A stretch of DNA of 35,806 nucleotides from Cellulomonas rhizosphaerae (GCF_003470205.1 NZ_QWKP01000197.1:1-35806), one strand, 5' to 3'. Positions 12,015 to 19,860 are shown, counted from the stretch's first letter. The notes: generated by a model not told the origin, from the letters alone. Numbers and translations are program-made.

Positions 12015-12021
12015 GACGACG

Positions 12022-12057
12022 ACCGTAGTGCCGGCTGCCCTCCGGTGCCGCTACCGT
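12022..12057. promoter_or_regulatory. Divergent leaderless promoters of the Mrr-like and zinc-ribbon genes
   Basis: Minus strand: TACGGT at 12027-12022, 7 nt before ATG 12014. Plus strand: TACCGT at 12052-12057, 6 nt before ATG 12064. The two -10 hexamers are 24 bp apart, so the core promoter regions overlap and may compete. Confidence 0.55.
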
Positions 12058-12063
12058 CGCGGC

Positions 12064-12411
12064 ATGCACCTGCGCGTCGACCTGCAGACCCGGCGCGCAC
12101 GCAGGGCTGCTCGCCGAGTCCTGGCGCAGACATGTCTCGAGTGCGGACATCCATGGCTCGAACACTCCGATGGCGGGGACGCACCGTCCATCGCGGGGAT
12201 GTGCGGGGAGTGCCAGCACGAGGTCGAGCACAGCGAACGCGACGACGGCAGGCAGTGCCGGGTCGTCGTACCGAACGCTCTGGTCGTGCGCGCGCAGGAG
12301 GCCGCCTCCCAGGCGGAGTACGGCGTCGCGGCGAATCACATCGATGCGCTGCACGAGCACTTCGACACGGTCCTCGGCCAGGACGTGCGGGAGGGACCGC
12401 GGTTCGACTGA
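12064..12411 (+). CDS. Small zinc-ribbon-like hypothetical protein
   Basis: A 115-residue protein of unknown function. Cysteine pairs CLECGHPWLEH (about residues 24-34) and MCGECQHEVEH (about 46-56) form a CxxC...CxxC knuckle with flanking histidines, a plausible zinc site. The N-terminus is very basic (RVDLQTRRARRAARRVL). The C-terminal half is predicted helical (VVRAQEAASQAEYGVAANHIDALHEHFDTVLG). The start at 12064 is supported by TACCGT 6 nt upstream. The longer in-frame ORF running back to 11872 overlaps the divergent gene and is rejected. It lies next to the Mrr-like gene and converges with the beta-lactamase-like gene 4 bp away. Confidence 0.68.
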   Translation: MHLRVDLQTRRARRAARRVLAQTCLECGHPWLEHSDGGDAPSIAGMCGECQHEVEHSERDDGRQCRVVVPNALVVRAQEAASQAEYGVAANHIDALHEHFDTVLGQDVREGPRFD

Positions 12412-12415
12412 CGCG

Positions 12416-13240
12416 TCAGCCGCCCAGCGACTGAAGGCACGCCGCCACCAGCGGCCGGTCGTCGACCTCGTCCGCGACCACCTCGAGGTGCGCGGAGCTC
12501 CCGTCGGCCCGGGCCAGCACGAACAGCGTGAACCCCGGCCCGCCGCCACCGTGCCCGAGCACGGTCGGCGGCACTCCGTCGGTCATGACGCCAAACCCGT
12601 ACCCCGGCTCCGCGAACGGGTGCCCGGGCGCCTCGAGGCGGAGCGACGAGCGGCGCAGGACGTCGGGGATCGCTGCGCCGAGCGCGCCGCCGAGCAGGGC
12701 CGCGACGGCCGCCGCGATCTCGTCGGGATCGGCGGCGAAGGTGCCGGGATACACCCAGCGCGGGTCATAGGCCGCGACGTCCGGCACGGCCGAGCCGCGC
12801 ACGCCGGCCCAGTCGTCGGTGCGGTCGAGCGGGTGCACCGACGTGACACCGAGCGGGCCGAGCACCCTGTCGACGAGCAGCTCGGTGAGGCGCACGCCGT
12901 GCCGCTGCTCGAGCGCGTGGCGCAGCATGAGGTAGCCGATGTTCGAGTACTGGAAGCCGCCGGGCTCGGCGACACCCTGCGCGGCGGCGCGCTCGAGAAC
13001 GAGGTCGTCGGGCCATGCGGGCTCGCGGCCGGCGACGGCCTCGCGGTAGTCGTTCCAGCCGAAGTAGTCGCCCAGGCCCGACCGGTGGCGCAGCAGGTCG
13101 CCGACCCGCAGGTGGCCGAGGGCGTCCGGGACGCGGGCGTGCGTCCCGATCGCGTCGTCCAGGTCGATGACCGGGTCGGCGAGGACGGCGACCGCCGTGA
13201 AGAGCTTGGCGATGCTGTAGACGGGGACGAGGTCGCTCAT
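12416..13240 (-). CDS. Serine beta-lactamase/esterase-like protein (class C fold)
   Basis: A 274-residue member of the beta-lactamase/transpeptidase-like superfamily. The nucleophile motif SxxK is VYSIAK, placed unusually early at residues 9-12. The YxN motif is FQYSNIGYLML, and the third motif is LGHGGGGPGF (HxG in place of KTG). Family members are usually secreted and have about 50 or more residues before SxxK. Here there is no signal peptide, so it is presumably cytoplasmic or missing its first strand; an esterase-like role is more likely than antibiotic resistance. The ATG overlaps the stop of the preceding acyl-CoA-dehydrogenase-like gene (ATGA), so it is the last gene of a three-gene operon. 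No upstream in-frame segment with a leader is evident. Confidence 0.82.
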   Translation of the reverse strand: MSDLVPVYSIAKLFTAVAVLADPVIDLDDAIGTHARVPDALGHLRVGDLLRHRSGLGDYFGWNDYREAVAGREPAWPDDLVLERAAAQGVAEPGGFQYSNIGYLMLRHALEQRHGVRLTELLVDRVLGPLGVTSVHPLDRTDDWAGVRGSAVPDVAAYDPRWVYPGTFAADPDEIAAAVAALLGGALGAAIPDVLRRSSLRLEAPGHPFAEPGYGFGVMTDGVPPTVLGHGGGGPGFTLFVLARADGSSAHLEVVADEVDDRPLVAACLQSLGG

Positions 13241-14394
13241 GCGTCGAGCGGACCCAGGATCGAGGTCGCGACCGTGCCGTGCGCGGACTCGTCGTCGGAT
13301 GGGTGGTACATCCCGGCCAGGACGTCGCGGTACAGGCGCGTGAGCTCGCTGCCGGTGAAGTACGCGCCGCCCCCGGAGACGCGCAGCGCGAGGTCGACGA
13401 CCACGCGCGCGGACTCGGTGGCCCGGACCTTGAGCCCGACGAGCTGCGCGAACCACCGCGCGCCGTGGTCGGCCTGCTCGTCGACGTCGCGCGCGAGCGC
13501 GAAGACCTGGAGCTCGGCGCCGTCCTGCGCGAGGGCAGCGTCGGCGACCTTCCAGCGGATGTCGGGGTCCTGGGAGTACGCGCGGCCGTCGAACTTGAAC
13601 GACGTGCGTCGGCGCGTGGCCTGCGCGCCCAGCTCGAGCGCGCGCCGGCCGATGCCCGTGTAGACGGCGGCGAGCAGCACCTCGAAGACGGCGAACAGCG
13701 CGAAGATCAGCGGGTCGGCGCTCGGGCCGGGCGGCAGGGCGCGGTAGACGTGCTCCGGGCGGGCTTCGGCACCGTCCAGGACCGTCGTCGCCGATTGCGT
13801 GGCGCGCATGCCGAGGGTGTCCCAGTCGTCCTTGGTGCTGGTGCCACCACGCCCGACGACCGCGTGGACGAGCCGGGGCCCATCGGGGTGGTCCGCGTCG
13901 AGGCCGAACGTCGCGAGCCGGGTCCACACCGGGGACAGCGAGGTGAAGATCTTCGTCCCGAAGAACCGGTAGCCCCCGTCCGCCTGCCGCTCCGCACGGG
14001 TGCGGGAGCCGAACATCACCAGGTCGTTGCCGGCCTCGGAGTTGCCGAACGCGAACACCTCGCCCGCGGCGGCGTCACGCAGGATGAAGGCCGTCGAGTC
14101 GTCGCCCCGCCCGGCGAGCAGCGCGGACAGACCGGTGACGACCAGGTGCATGTTGACCGCCAGCGCGGTGGCCGGGGCCGCCGCGGCGAGGCGGGCCTGC
14201 TCCCGGGCGACCTCCTCGAGGGTCAGCCCGGCGCCGCCGAGGTCGGTCGGCACGAACGCCCGCAGGTAGCCGGCCTCGGCCAGCTCGCGCAGGTCGTCGT
14301 CGGGAAAGGTGTTGTCCCGGTCGTGGTCCGCGGCGCGCTCGTGGATGCGCGCGAGCAGGTCGTCGGTCAGCAGGGTCCGCAGGGTGCGCGGCAT
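13237..14394 (-). CDS. Acyl-CoA dehydrogenase-fold flavoprotein
   Basis: A 385-residue protein with the three-domain ACAD fold: N-terminal helices (LRELAEAGYLRAFVPTDLGGAGLTLEEVAREQARL), a middle beta domain with the flavin loop (AFGNSEAGNDLVMF, GGYRFFGTKIFTSLSPVW, WDTLGMRATQSATTVL), and a C-terminal helical domain. The usual catalytic Glu segment is not recognisable. The C-terminus reads YRDVLAGMYHPSDDESAH, more like the flavin-dependent monooxygenase / DszC-like branch. It is therefore either a divergent FadE-type dehydrogenase or a group D monooxygenase. It starts 1 nt after the aldo-keto reductase stop and its own stop overlaps the beta-lactamase-like ATG, so the three genes are co-translated. 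The shared pathway is unknown. Confidence 0.85.
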   Translation of the reverse strand: MPRTLRTLLTDDLLARIHERAADHDRDNTFPDDDLRELAEAGYLRAFVPTDLGGAGLTLEEVAREQARLAAAAPATALAVNMHLVVTGLSALLAGRGDDSTAFILRDAAAGEVFAFGNSEAGNDLVMFGSRTRAERQADGGYRFFGTKIFTSLSPVWTRLATFGLDADHPDGPRLVHAVVGRGGTSTKDDWDTLGMRATQSATTVLDGAEARPEHVYRALPPGPSADPLIFALFAVFEVLLAAVYTGIGRRALELGAQATRRRTSFKFDGRAYSQDPDIRWKVADAALAQDGAELQVFALARDVDEQADHGARWFAQLVGLKVRATESARVVVDLALRVSGGGAYFTGSELTRLYRDVLAGMYHPSDDESAHGTVATSILGPLDA

Positions 14395-14395
14395 G

Positions 14396-15217
14396 TCACT
14401 TCACCTCGTCCGGGTGGGAGCCGACCCGCGCGCCGCGGTCGAGCGCGGCGATCCGGTCGTGGTCGTCGGGGGTCAGGGCGAAGCCGTTCACGTCGAGGTT
14501 CGCGCGGATGCGGTCGGGCGTGACGGACTTGGGGATCACCGCGACGCCGAGGTCGAGGTGCCAGCGCAGGATGACCTGCGCGGGGCTGACGCGGTGCGCG
14601 GCGGCGATGGCGACGATCGTCTCGTCGGCCAGCACCGCGCCCCGTCCCAGCGGCGACCACGCCTGCGTGACGATCCTGTGCTCGGCGTGGAACGCCCGCA
14701 GCTCGCGCTGCTGCAGGTAGGGGTGCAGCTCGATCTGGTTGAGCACGGGTACCTCGCCCGAGTCCTCGATGATCGTCTCGAGGTGGTGGCGCTGGAAGTT
14801 CGAGACGCCGATGGACCGCACGCGCCCGTCGTCGCGCAGCTCGACCAGCGCCCGCCAGGTCTCGGCGTACAGACCGCGCGCGGGGCACGGCCAGTGGATG
14901 AGGTACAGGTCGGGCGCGGTGTTGAGCCGCTTGACCGAGTCCTTGAACGCGCGCCGGGTCTTGCCGCGGCCGTGCGCGTCGTTCCAGAGCTTGGTCGTCA
15001 CGTACACGTCGTCGCGAAGAACGCCGCTGTCCTTGAGGGCGCGGCCGACCCCGCGCTCGTTGCGGTAGAACGACGCCGTGTCGACGAGGCGGTAGCCGGC
15101 CTCGAGAGCCGTCGTGACGGAGTTCCGCGCGGTCGTGTCGTCGACCTTGTAGACGCCGAGACCGAGGGCCGGGATCGACGTGCCGTCGAGCAGGGGCAGG
15201 GCCGAGATGGTGGTCAC
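14396..15217 (-). CDS. Aldo/keto reductase (AKR5-like, 2,5-diketo-D-gluconate reductase type)
   Basis: A 273-residue TIM-barrel oxidoreductase using NADPH. The catalytic tetrad is complete: D46 and Y51 in RLVDTASFYRNE, K76 in VTTKLW, H108 in LYLIHWP. The cofactor site is present in SIGVSNFQ, QIELHPYLQQ, AWSPLGRG and VIPKSVTPDRIRANLD. The physiological aldehyde or ketone substrate cannot be assigned. The start is GTG 15217: CACAGT lies 6 nt before it, so a leaderless start is predicted, and MTTISALPLLDGTSIPALGLG is a normal family N-terminus. It is the first gene of the operon with the acyl-CoA-dehydrogenase-like and beta-lactamase-like genes. Confidence 0.92.
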   Translation of the reverse strand: MTTISALPLLDGTSIPALGLGVYKVDDTTARNSVTTALEAGYRLVDTASFYRNERGVGRALKDSGVLRDDVYVTTKLWNDAHGRGKTRRAFKDSVKRLNTAPDLYLIHWPCPARGLYAETWRALVELRDDGRVRSIGVSNFQRHHLETIIEDSGEVPVLNQIELHPYLQQRELRAFHAEHRIVTQAWSPLGRGAVLADETIVAIAAAHRVSPAQVILRWHLDLGVAVIPKSVTPDRIRANLDVNGFALTPDDHDRIAALDRGARVGSHPDEVK

Positions 15218-15223
15218 CCCGCC

Positions 15224-15249
15224 ACTGTGCCACCGGACTGGGGCAGGAT
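15224..15249. promoter_or_regulatory. Divergent leaderless promoters of the aldo-keto reductase and YciI-like genes
   Basis: Minus strand: CACAGT at 15229-15224, 6 nt before GTG 15217. Plus strand: CAGGAT at 15244-15249, 6 nt before ATG 15256. The whole intergenic region is 38 bp, so both promoters must overlap. Confidence 0.55.
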
Positions 15250-15255
15250 GCCCGC

Positions 15256-15540
15256 ATGACCACCTATGCCGTGCGCTACACCTACGACGAGCGAGCCGAC
15301 GTCCGCGACGTCGTGCGCCCCTCGCACCGCGACTACCTGAGCGGCCTCGCCGACCAGGGACACCTGCTCGGGTCCGGCCCCTGGGCCGACGGCGACCCCG
15401 GCGCGCTCCTCGTCTTCGCGTTCCCCGACCGGGCCGCGCTCGACGAGGCCCTCGCGGCCGATCCGTTCGCCCGCGAGGGCCTCATCACCGCTGTCGACGT
15501 CCGGGAGTGGACGCTCGTGCTCGGCCCGTGGGCCGCCTGA
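15256..15540 (+). CDS. YciI-like (YCII domain) protein
   Basis: A 94-residue single-domain protein. MTTYAVRYTYDE is the first strand, RPSHRDYLSGLADQGHLLGSGPW is the family helix with the conserved His (RPxHRxYL) and the GxGPW turn, followed by LLVFAFPDRAALDEALAADPFA and VDVREWTLVLGP. The fold is a ferredoxin-like dimer; putative active-site residues are the His above and the Asp of the ADPF segment. The cellular function is largely unknown. The start is supported by CAGGAT 6 nt upstream. It converges with terC, leaving 3 bp between stops. Confidence 0.88.
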   Translation: MTTYAVRYTYDERADVRDVVRPSHRDYLSGLADQGHLLGSGPWADGDPGALLVFAFPDRAALDEALAADPFAREGLITAVDVREWTLVLGPWAA

Positions 15541-15543
15541 CGA

Positions 15544-16566
15544 TCAGCTCGTCTGCTCGCTCGTCAGCTCGCTGTTCAGTGCCCGCTCGTCGCGCCGCGT
15601 CTTGATCAGGCTCGCGACGGTCGCGACGGCCAGCGTGCCCAGGATCACGGTCAGCGAGAGCCAGATCGGTATCTCGGGCGCCCACTCGACGTGCTCGCCG
15701 CCGTTGATGAACGGCAGCTCGTTGACGTGCAGCGCGTGCAGGACGAGCTTGATGCCGATGAAGCCGAGGATGATCGACAGGCCCTGCGAGAGGTAGACGA
15801 GGCGCTCGAGCAGGCCGCCGATGAGGAAGTACAGCTGGCGCAGGCCGAGCAGCGCGAACGCGTTCGCCGTGAAGACGATGTACGGCTCGGTCGTCAGGCC
15901 GTAGATGGCCGGGATCGAGTCGAGCGCGAACAGGATGTCGGTCGAGCCGATCGCGACCATGACGAGCAGCATCGGCGTGAGGAAGCGCTTGCCGTTGATC
16001 TTCGTGGTCAGGCGGTCGCCGTGGTACTCGTCGGTGGTGGGGACGAAGCGCTTGAGCAGACGCACGGCCGCGCCGTCGCCGGCCTTCTCGTCCGCGGGCT
16101 CGTCGGGGTCGTGGCTCTCACGGGCGAGCTTGATCGCGGTGTAGACCAGGAACGCGCCGAACAGGTAGAAGACCCAGGAGAACTGCTCGATCGCCGCGGC
16201 ACCGGCCAGGATGAAGATCGTGCGCAGGACCAGGGCGATCGCGACGCCGACGAGCAGCACCTTCTGCTGGAACTCTCGGGGCACGGCGAACTTCGTCATG
16301 ATGATGAGGAAGACGAACAGGTTGTCGACCGACAACGACTTCTCCGTGACGTAGCCGGCGAAGTACTCGGTGCCGCTCCCCCAGCCCCACACCATGCCGA
16401 CGACCACGCCGAAGATCAGCGCGAGCGCGATGTAGAAGATGGACCACTTGACCGACTCGCGGAACGTGGGCGCATGCGGCGTCCGCACATGGGCGAAGAA
16501 GTCGAAAAAGATTAGGCCGACGACGCCGAGCGCTGTGGCGAGCCAGACAAAGGTAGAGACATCCAT
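15544..16566 (-). CDS. TerC/Alx-family integral membrane protein (probable Mn2+ exporter)
   Basis: A 340-residue polytopic membrane protein with about nine hydrophobic segments. The two TerC hallmark acidic motifs are present: SVDNLFVFLIIM (about residue 70) and STDILFALDSIPAI (about 210). The first segment (FVWLATALGVVGLIFFDFF) and long cytoplasmic loop (ARESHDPDEPADEKAGDG) are typical of the Alx/YceF group. Family members behave as manganese exporters in E. coli and B. subtilis, and the yybP-ykoY riboswitch in the leader makes that role likely here. ATG 16566 is preceded by GGAGG six bases upstream. An in-frame extension to 16764 runs through the riboswitch and is rejected. No partner gene is cotranscribed downstream. 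Confidence 0.92.
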   Translation of the reverse strand: MDVSTFVWLATALGVVGLIFFDFFAHVRTPHAPTFRESVKWSIFYIALALIFGVVVGMVWGWGSGTEYFAGYVTEKSLSVDNLFVFLIIMTKFAVPREFQQKVLLVGVAIALVLRTIFILAGAAAIEQFSWVFYLFGAFLVYTAIKLARESHDPDEPADEKAGDGAAVRLLKRFVPTTDEYHGDRLTTKINGKRFLTPMLLVMVAIGSTDILFALDSIPAIYGLTTEPYIVFTANAFALLGLRQLYFLIGGLLERLVYLSQGLSIILGFIGIKLVLHALHVNELPFINGGEHVEWAPEIPIWLSLTVILGTLAVATVASLIKTRRDERALNSELTSEQTS

Positions 16567-16591
16567 CGTGAACCTCCGGTATCGAGACGTG

Positions 16592-16605
16592 CTTCGGTAC
16601 CGAAG
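16592..16605 (-). promoter_or_regulatory. Perfect palindrome at the end of the terC riboswitch
   Basis: CTTCGGTACCGAAG is a perfect 14-bp palindrome 26 bases upstream of the terC ATG, directly abutting the 3' edge of the riboswitch core. In RNA it could form a small hairpin or pair with an alternative strand, so I infer it is part of the expression platform. No U-tract follows, which argues against simple intrinsic termination. Confidence 0.45.
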
Positions 16606-16706
16606 GTCTCCCCCACCGTGCGACATGTCGCCGGCCGAACGCCCCGGGCCCTCATCGTCGAGGACCGTGCTGACGGAACGTTCGCTTGTGGGGTACTCCC
16701 CTTCAA
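16600..16706 (-). ncRNA. yybP-ykoY manganese riboswitch upstream of terC
   Basis: The terC leader on the minus strand contains the elements I recognise from actinobacterial yybP-ykoY RNAs: a 5' GAAGGGGAGTACCCC (16704-16690), a middle CCGTC and GGGCCCGGGGCGTTCGGCC region, and a 3' GTGGGGGAGACC (16616-16605). The G-rich 3' strand can pair with the 5' CCCC/ACCCC segment to close the three-way junction. Established knowledge: this class senses Mn2+ and often controls TerC/MntP-type genes. The boundaries are approximate. A 14-bp palindrome follows at 16592-16605 and may be the expression platform. Confidence 0.78.
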
Positions 16707-16714
16707 CGTCGCTG

Positions 16715-16736
16715 ACACTACGGGACGAACGTCCCG
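16715..16736 (-). promoter_or_regulatory. terC promoter -10 with 16-bp palindromic operator in its spacer
   Basis: On the minus strand TAGTGT (16720-16715) is a good -10 placed about 8 bp before the riboswitch start. Directly upstream lies the perfect inverted repeat CGGGACG-AA-CGTCCCG (16721-16736), filling the -35/-10 spacer. That is the classical position of a repressor or MerR-type site. I cannot name the regulator. Confidence 0.55.
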
Positions 16737-16751
16737 ACTGCGCGGTGGCCT

Positions 16752-16780
16752 GCGTGTCGCGCACCCGGGCGTGTCGCGCA
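16752..16780. repeat. 12-bp perfect tandem direct repeat upstream of terC promoter
   Basis: GCGTGTCGCGCA occurs twice (16752-16763 and 16769-16780) with a 5-bp spacer, a 17-bp period. It lies between the VOC-gene stop and the terC -10, about 45-75 bp upstream of the predicted terC start of transcription, where an activator could bind. The repeat is non-coding. Confidence 0.6.
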
Positions 16781-16788
16781 GGTCGGCG

Positions 16789-17217
16789 TCACTGCACGCA
16801 GAACTCGTTGCCCTCCGGGTCGAGCATGACGATCCAGTACGCGCCGTTCTCCTCCTGCTCGCGGACCCGGGTCGCGCCCGCCTCCTCGAGCTCGGCGACG
16901 CGCGCCCGGACCGCGGCGGGTCGCTCCTCGCGCGGCAGACCCGCCGCGGCGTTGACGTCGAGGTGGACGCGATTCTTGGCGGTCTTCGCCTCGGGCACCT
17001 TCTGGAACCAGAGCCGAGGGCCGACGCCGTCAGGATCGACCACCGCGTAGGCCGTGTCGCGCTGGTCGAGGGGGACGCCCATCGCGTCGAGCGCCTCGTC
17101 CCACGTGGCGTAGCCGGGCGGCGGCGCGTCCTCGACGTAGCCGAGCGCCAGCGCCCAGAACGCGCCGAGAGTCGGCGGGTGGGCGGCGTCGAACGTCACC
17201 TGGATCTGTACGGCCAT
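16789..17217 (-). CDS. VOC-superfamily (glyoxalase-like) protein
   Basis: A 142-residue protein of the glyoxalase/bleomycin-resistance/dioxygenase superfamily, Glyoxalase_6 type. Two beta-alpha-beta-beta-beta modules are visible: VQIQVTFDAAHPPTLGAFWALALGY, and NRVHLDVNA...VARVAELEEAGATRV...GAYWIVMLDPEGNEFCV. The second module's conserved histidine and terminal Glu (metal-ligand positions in active members) are present. The first-module His is not obvious at its normal place, so catalytic status is unsure. ATG 17217 has GAGGAG six bases upstream, so it is leadered, in contrast to its neighbours. It lies 24 bp downstream of uvrB on the same strand and may be cotranscribed. Confidence 0.82.
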   Translation of the reverse strand: MAVQIQVTFDAAHPPTLGAFWALALGYVEDAPPPGYATWDEALDAMGVPLDQRDTAYAVVDPDGVGPRLWFQKVPEAKTAKNRVHLDVNAAAGLPREERPAAVRARVAELEEAGATRVREQEENGAYWIVMLDPEGNEFCVQ

Positions 17218-17241
17218 CAATCGCTCCTCACGCGCGGTCGG

Positions 17242-19347
17242 TCAGGCGGTGGCGGCCTGCATCTGCCGCAGCTCCTTCTTCATGCCCGAGATCTCGTCGC
17301 GCAGCCGCGCCGCGAGCTCGAACTGCAGCTCCCCGGCCGCCGCGTGCATCTGGTCGGACAGCTCCTGGATCAGCGTCGCGAGCTCGCCGGCCGCGGCCCC
17401 CGTCAGGCGCGTCCGCTCGTCGCGTGGCGCACCCTTCGACCCGAAGCCCGGCACCGGGGCCTTGCCGCGGCTGGCCTGCCGTCCCGCGCCGCCGAGCAGC
17501 TCGGCCGTGTCGGCGTCCTCGCGCGCGAGCAGATCCGTGATGTCGCCGATCTTCTTGCGCAGCGGCGTGGGATCGATGCCGTGCTCGAGGTTGTACGCGA
17601 CCTGCTTCTCGCGGCGACGGTCGGTCTCCTCGATGGCCATCGCCATCGCGGCAGTGATCTTGTCCGCGTACATGTGGACCTGGCCCGAGACGTTGCGCGC
17701 CGCGCGACCGATCGTCTGGATGAGCGACTTCCCCGAACGCAGGAAGCCCTCCTTGTCGGCGTCCAGGATCGCGACGAGCGAGACCTCGGGAAGGTCGAGC
17801 CCCTCGCGCAGCAGGTTGATGCCCACCAGCACGTCGTACTCGCCGGTGCGCAGCTCGCGCAGCAGCTCGACGCGGCGCAGGGTGTCGACCTCGGAGTGCA
17901 GGTAGCGCACCCGCACGCCCTTCTCCAGGAAGTAGTCCGTGAGGTCCTCGGCCATCTTCTTGGTGAGCGTGGTGACGAGCACGCGCTCGTCCTTCTCGAC
18001 GCGCTCGTGGATCTCGCCCAGCAGGTCGTCGATCTGGCCCTTGGTGGGCTTGATGATGACCTCGGGGTCCACCAGCCCGGTGGGACGGATGATCTGCTCG
18101 ACCACGCCGTCCGCCATCGAGAGCTCGTAGTCGCCCGGTGTCGCGGACAGGTACACCGTCTGCCCGATGCGCTCGACGAACTCCTCCCACCGCAGCGGCC
18201 GGTTGTCCGTCGCGCTGGGCAGCCGGAAGCCGTGGTCCACGAGGGCCCGCTTGCGCGACATGTCGCCCTCGAACATCGCGCCGATCTGCGGCACGGTCAC
18301 GTGCGACTCGTCGATGACGAGCAGGAAGTCCTCGGGGAAGTAGTCGATGAGGGTGTTGGGTGCCGTCCCCGCCGAGCGCCCGTCGATGTGCCGCGAGTAG
18401 TTCTCGATCCCCGAGCACGAGCCGATCTGGCGCATCATCTCGATGTCATAGGTCGTACGCATACGCAGCCGCTGAGCCTCGAGCAGCTTGTTCTGCCGCT
18501 CCAGCTCGGCGAGCCGGCTCTCGAGCTCGGACTCGATGCCGCCGATCGCGCGCTCCATGCGCTCCGGTCCGGCGACGTAGTGGGTCGCCGGGAAGATGTG
18601 CATCTGCTGCTCCGAGCGCACCACGTCACCGGTCAGCGGGTGCAACGTCGCGATCGCCTCGATCTCGTCGCCGAAGAACTCGATGCGGATCGCGAGCTCC
18701 TCGTACATCGGGATGATCTCGACCGTGTCGCCGCGCACGCGGAAGGTCCCGCGCGTGAAGGCCATGTCGTTGCGCGTGTACTGCATCGTGACGAACTTGC
18801 GCAGCAGCTGGTCGCGGTCGAGCTGCTGGCCGACGCTGAGCGTCACCATGCGGTCGACGTACTCCTGCGGCGTGCCCAGGCCGTAGATGCAGGACACCGA
18901 GGCGACCACGATCACGTCGCGGCGCGTGAGCAGCGAGCTGGTCGCCGAGTGCCGCAGCCGCTCGACCTCGTCGTTGATCGACGAGTCCTTCTCGATGTAG
19001 GTGTCCGTCTGCGCGATGTACGCCTCGGGCTGGTAGTAGTCGTAGTACGAGACGAAGTACTCCACCGCGTTGTTCGGCAGCAGCTCGCGGAACTCGGTCG
19101 CGAGCTGCGCGGCGAGGGTCTTGTTGGGCGCCATCACGAGCGTGGGGCGCTGCACCTGCTCGATCAGCCAGGCGGTCGTCGCCGACTTGCCCGTGCCGGT
19201 CGCGCCGAGCAGCACGATGTCCTTCTCGCCGGCCTTGAGCCGCTTGGTGAGGTCGGCGATCGCCGTCGGCTGGTCGCCCGAGGGCGTGTACTCCGAGACG
19301 ACCTCGAACGGCGCGACGGTCCGCTGCAGATCGGTGACTGGACGCAT
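17242..19347 (-). CDS. uvrB: Excinuclease ABC subunit UvrB
   Basis: A 701-residue damage-verification helicase-like protein that loads on damaged DNA with UvrA and recruits UvrC. Walker A is GATGTGKS (residues 48-55). The beta-hairpin region [26 protein letters not shown] is intact, Walker B reads LLVIDESH, and helicase motif VI is [11 protein letters not shown]-terminal UVR domain ([31 protein letters not shown]) matches the UvrC partner. An Arg/Ser/Gly linker of about 45 residues precedes the UVR domain. The ATG starts exactly 6 nt after the -10 of a PafBC-type promoter, so the mRNA is predicted to be leaderless. The 135-residue unknown gene lies upstream on the same strand and the VOC gene downstream. 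Confidence 0.97.
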   Translation of the reverse strand: MRPVTDLQRTVAPFEVVSEYTPSGDQPTAIADLTKRLKAGEKDIVLLGATGTGKSATTAWLIEQVQRPTLVMAPNKTLAAQLATEFRELLPNNAVEYFVSYYDYYQPEAYIAQTDTYIEKDSSINDEVERLRHSATSSLLTRRDVIVVASVSCIYGLGTPQEYVDRMVTLSVGQQLDRDQLLRKFVTMQYTRNDMAFTRGTFRVRGDTVEIIPMYEELAIRIEFFGDEIEAIATLHPLTGDVVRSEQQMHIFPATHYVAGPERMERAIGGIESELESRLAELERQNKLLEAQRLRMRTTYDIEMMRQIGSCSGIENYSRHIDGRSAGTAPNTLIDYFPEDFLLVIDESHVTVPQIGAMFEGDMSRKRALVDHGFRLPSATDNRPLRWEEFVERIGQTVYLSATPGDYELSMADGVVEQIIRPTGLVDPEVIIKPTKGQIDDLLGEIHERVEKDERVLVTTLTKKMAEDLTDYFLEKGVRVRYLHSEVDTLRRVELLRELRTGEYDVLVGINLLREGLDLPEVSLVAILDADKEGFLRSGKSLIQTIGRAARNVSGQVHMYADKITAAMAMAIEETDRRREKQVAYNLEHGIDPTPLRKKIGDITDLLAREDADTAELLGGAGRQASRGKAPVPGFGSKGAPRDERTRLTGAAAGELATLIQELSDQMHAAAGELQFELAARLRDEISGMKKELRQMQAATA

Positions 19348-19353
19348 GTCCTC

Positions 19354-19376
19354 ACCGTACGTGCCACCACTGACAC
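19354..19376 (-). promoter_or_regulatory. PafBC/RecA-NDp-type promoter of uvrB
   Basis: On the minus strand: GTGTCAGTG, 8 nt, TACGGT, then 6 nt and the uvrB ATG. It satisfies all strongly conserved positions of tTGTCRgtg-N8-TAnnnT. I see no LexA box in the 80 bp upstream, unlike uvrA. Confidence 0.83.
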
Positions 19377-19396
19377 GTGCTGCTGAGCGGGTGCGG

Positions 19397-19804
19397 TCAC
19401 TCCCCGCTGACGAGGGTCACGAGGGCCGCGGGGTCCTCGCCGACGACGCCCGAGACGAACCAGTCCATGTAGCTCTCGTACGCGGAGAACGCGACGAGCT
19501 TGCGCTTGGCCGCGGGCATGAGCGACGAGACGCCGCCCTTGACCGTGAAGTTCGTGATCATCGTGCGCGAGTTCGTCCGACCGAGCGCCCGGTCGATGAG
19601 GACGTCGAACCGCAGGAGCTCGTGGCCCTCGATGTGGTCGCGCACCGACAGCGAGACCGCGTTGAGGCTGCGCGCCTCGACCCGGATCCGCCCCGCGGGG
19701 TCGTCGACCGACGACGCAGCCTTCGCCGCGAGGTCAGCGACCCTGCTGACGGGCAGGGCCGTGCCGACGGACAGTGATGCGCGGGTCTGTGCCGGCTTGG
19801 TCAT
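19397..19804 (-). CDS. Hypothetical protein upstream of uvrB
   Basis: A 135-residue soluble protein I do not recognise. There is no signal peptide or membrane segment. The middle is strand-rich ([33 protein letters not shown], clipped reading: [12 protein letters not shown] then [17 protein letters not shown]). The segment [21 protein letters not shown] and the aromatic C-terminus [11 protein letters not shown] look conserved in character, but no catalytic motif stands out. ATG 19804 is chosen over an in-frame ATG at 19819 because GGAGGAG lies at the right distance before it. The upstream region has a -10 (TACTGT) embedded in a GTAAC-N5-GTTAC palindrome, so it is probably regulated. It ends 20 bp upstream of the uvrB promoter and is not coupled to uvrB. 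Confidence 0.72.
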   Translation of the reverse strand: MTKPAQTRASLSVGTALPVSRVADLAAKAASSVDDPAGRIRVEARSLNAVSLSVRDHIEGHELLRFDVLIDRALGRTNSRTMITNFTVKGGVSSLMPAAKRKLVAFSAYESYMDWFVSGVVGEDPAALVTLVSGE

Positions 19805-19860
19805 CTCGTGCTCCTCCACCTGAGCGGAGCGCCGAGACGACGTCCGCTGTGACGAACGGC

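Noticed and set aside
16567..16764. N-terminal extension of terC to a start at 16764
   Set aside because: The extension is translated riboswitch sequence with no membrane character, and a strong Shine-Dalgarno site precedes ATG 16566.
19377..19460. A LexA box in front of uvrB
   Set aside because: No TCGAAC/GTTCGA-type palindrome is present; the only damage-type signal is the PafBC element.
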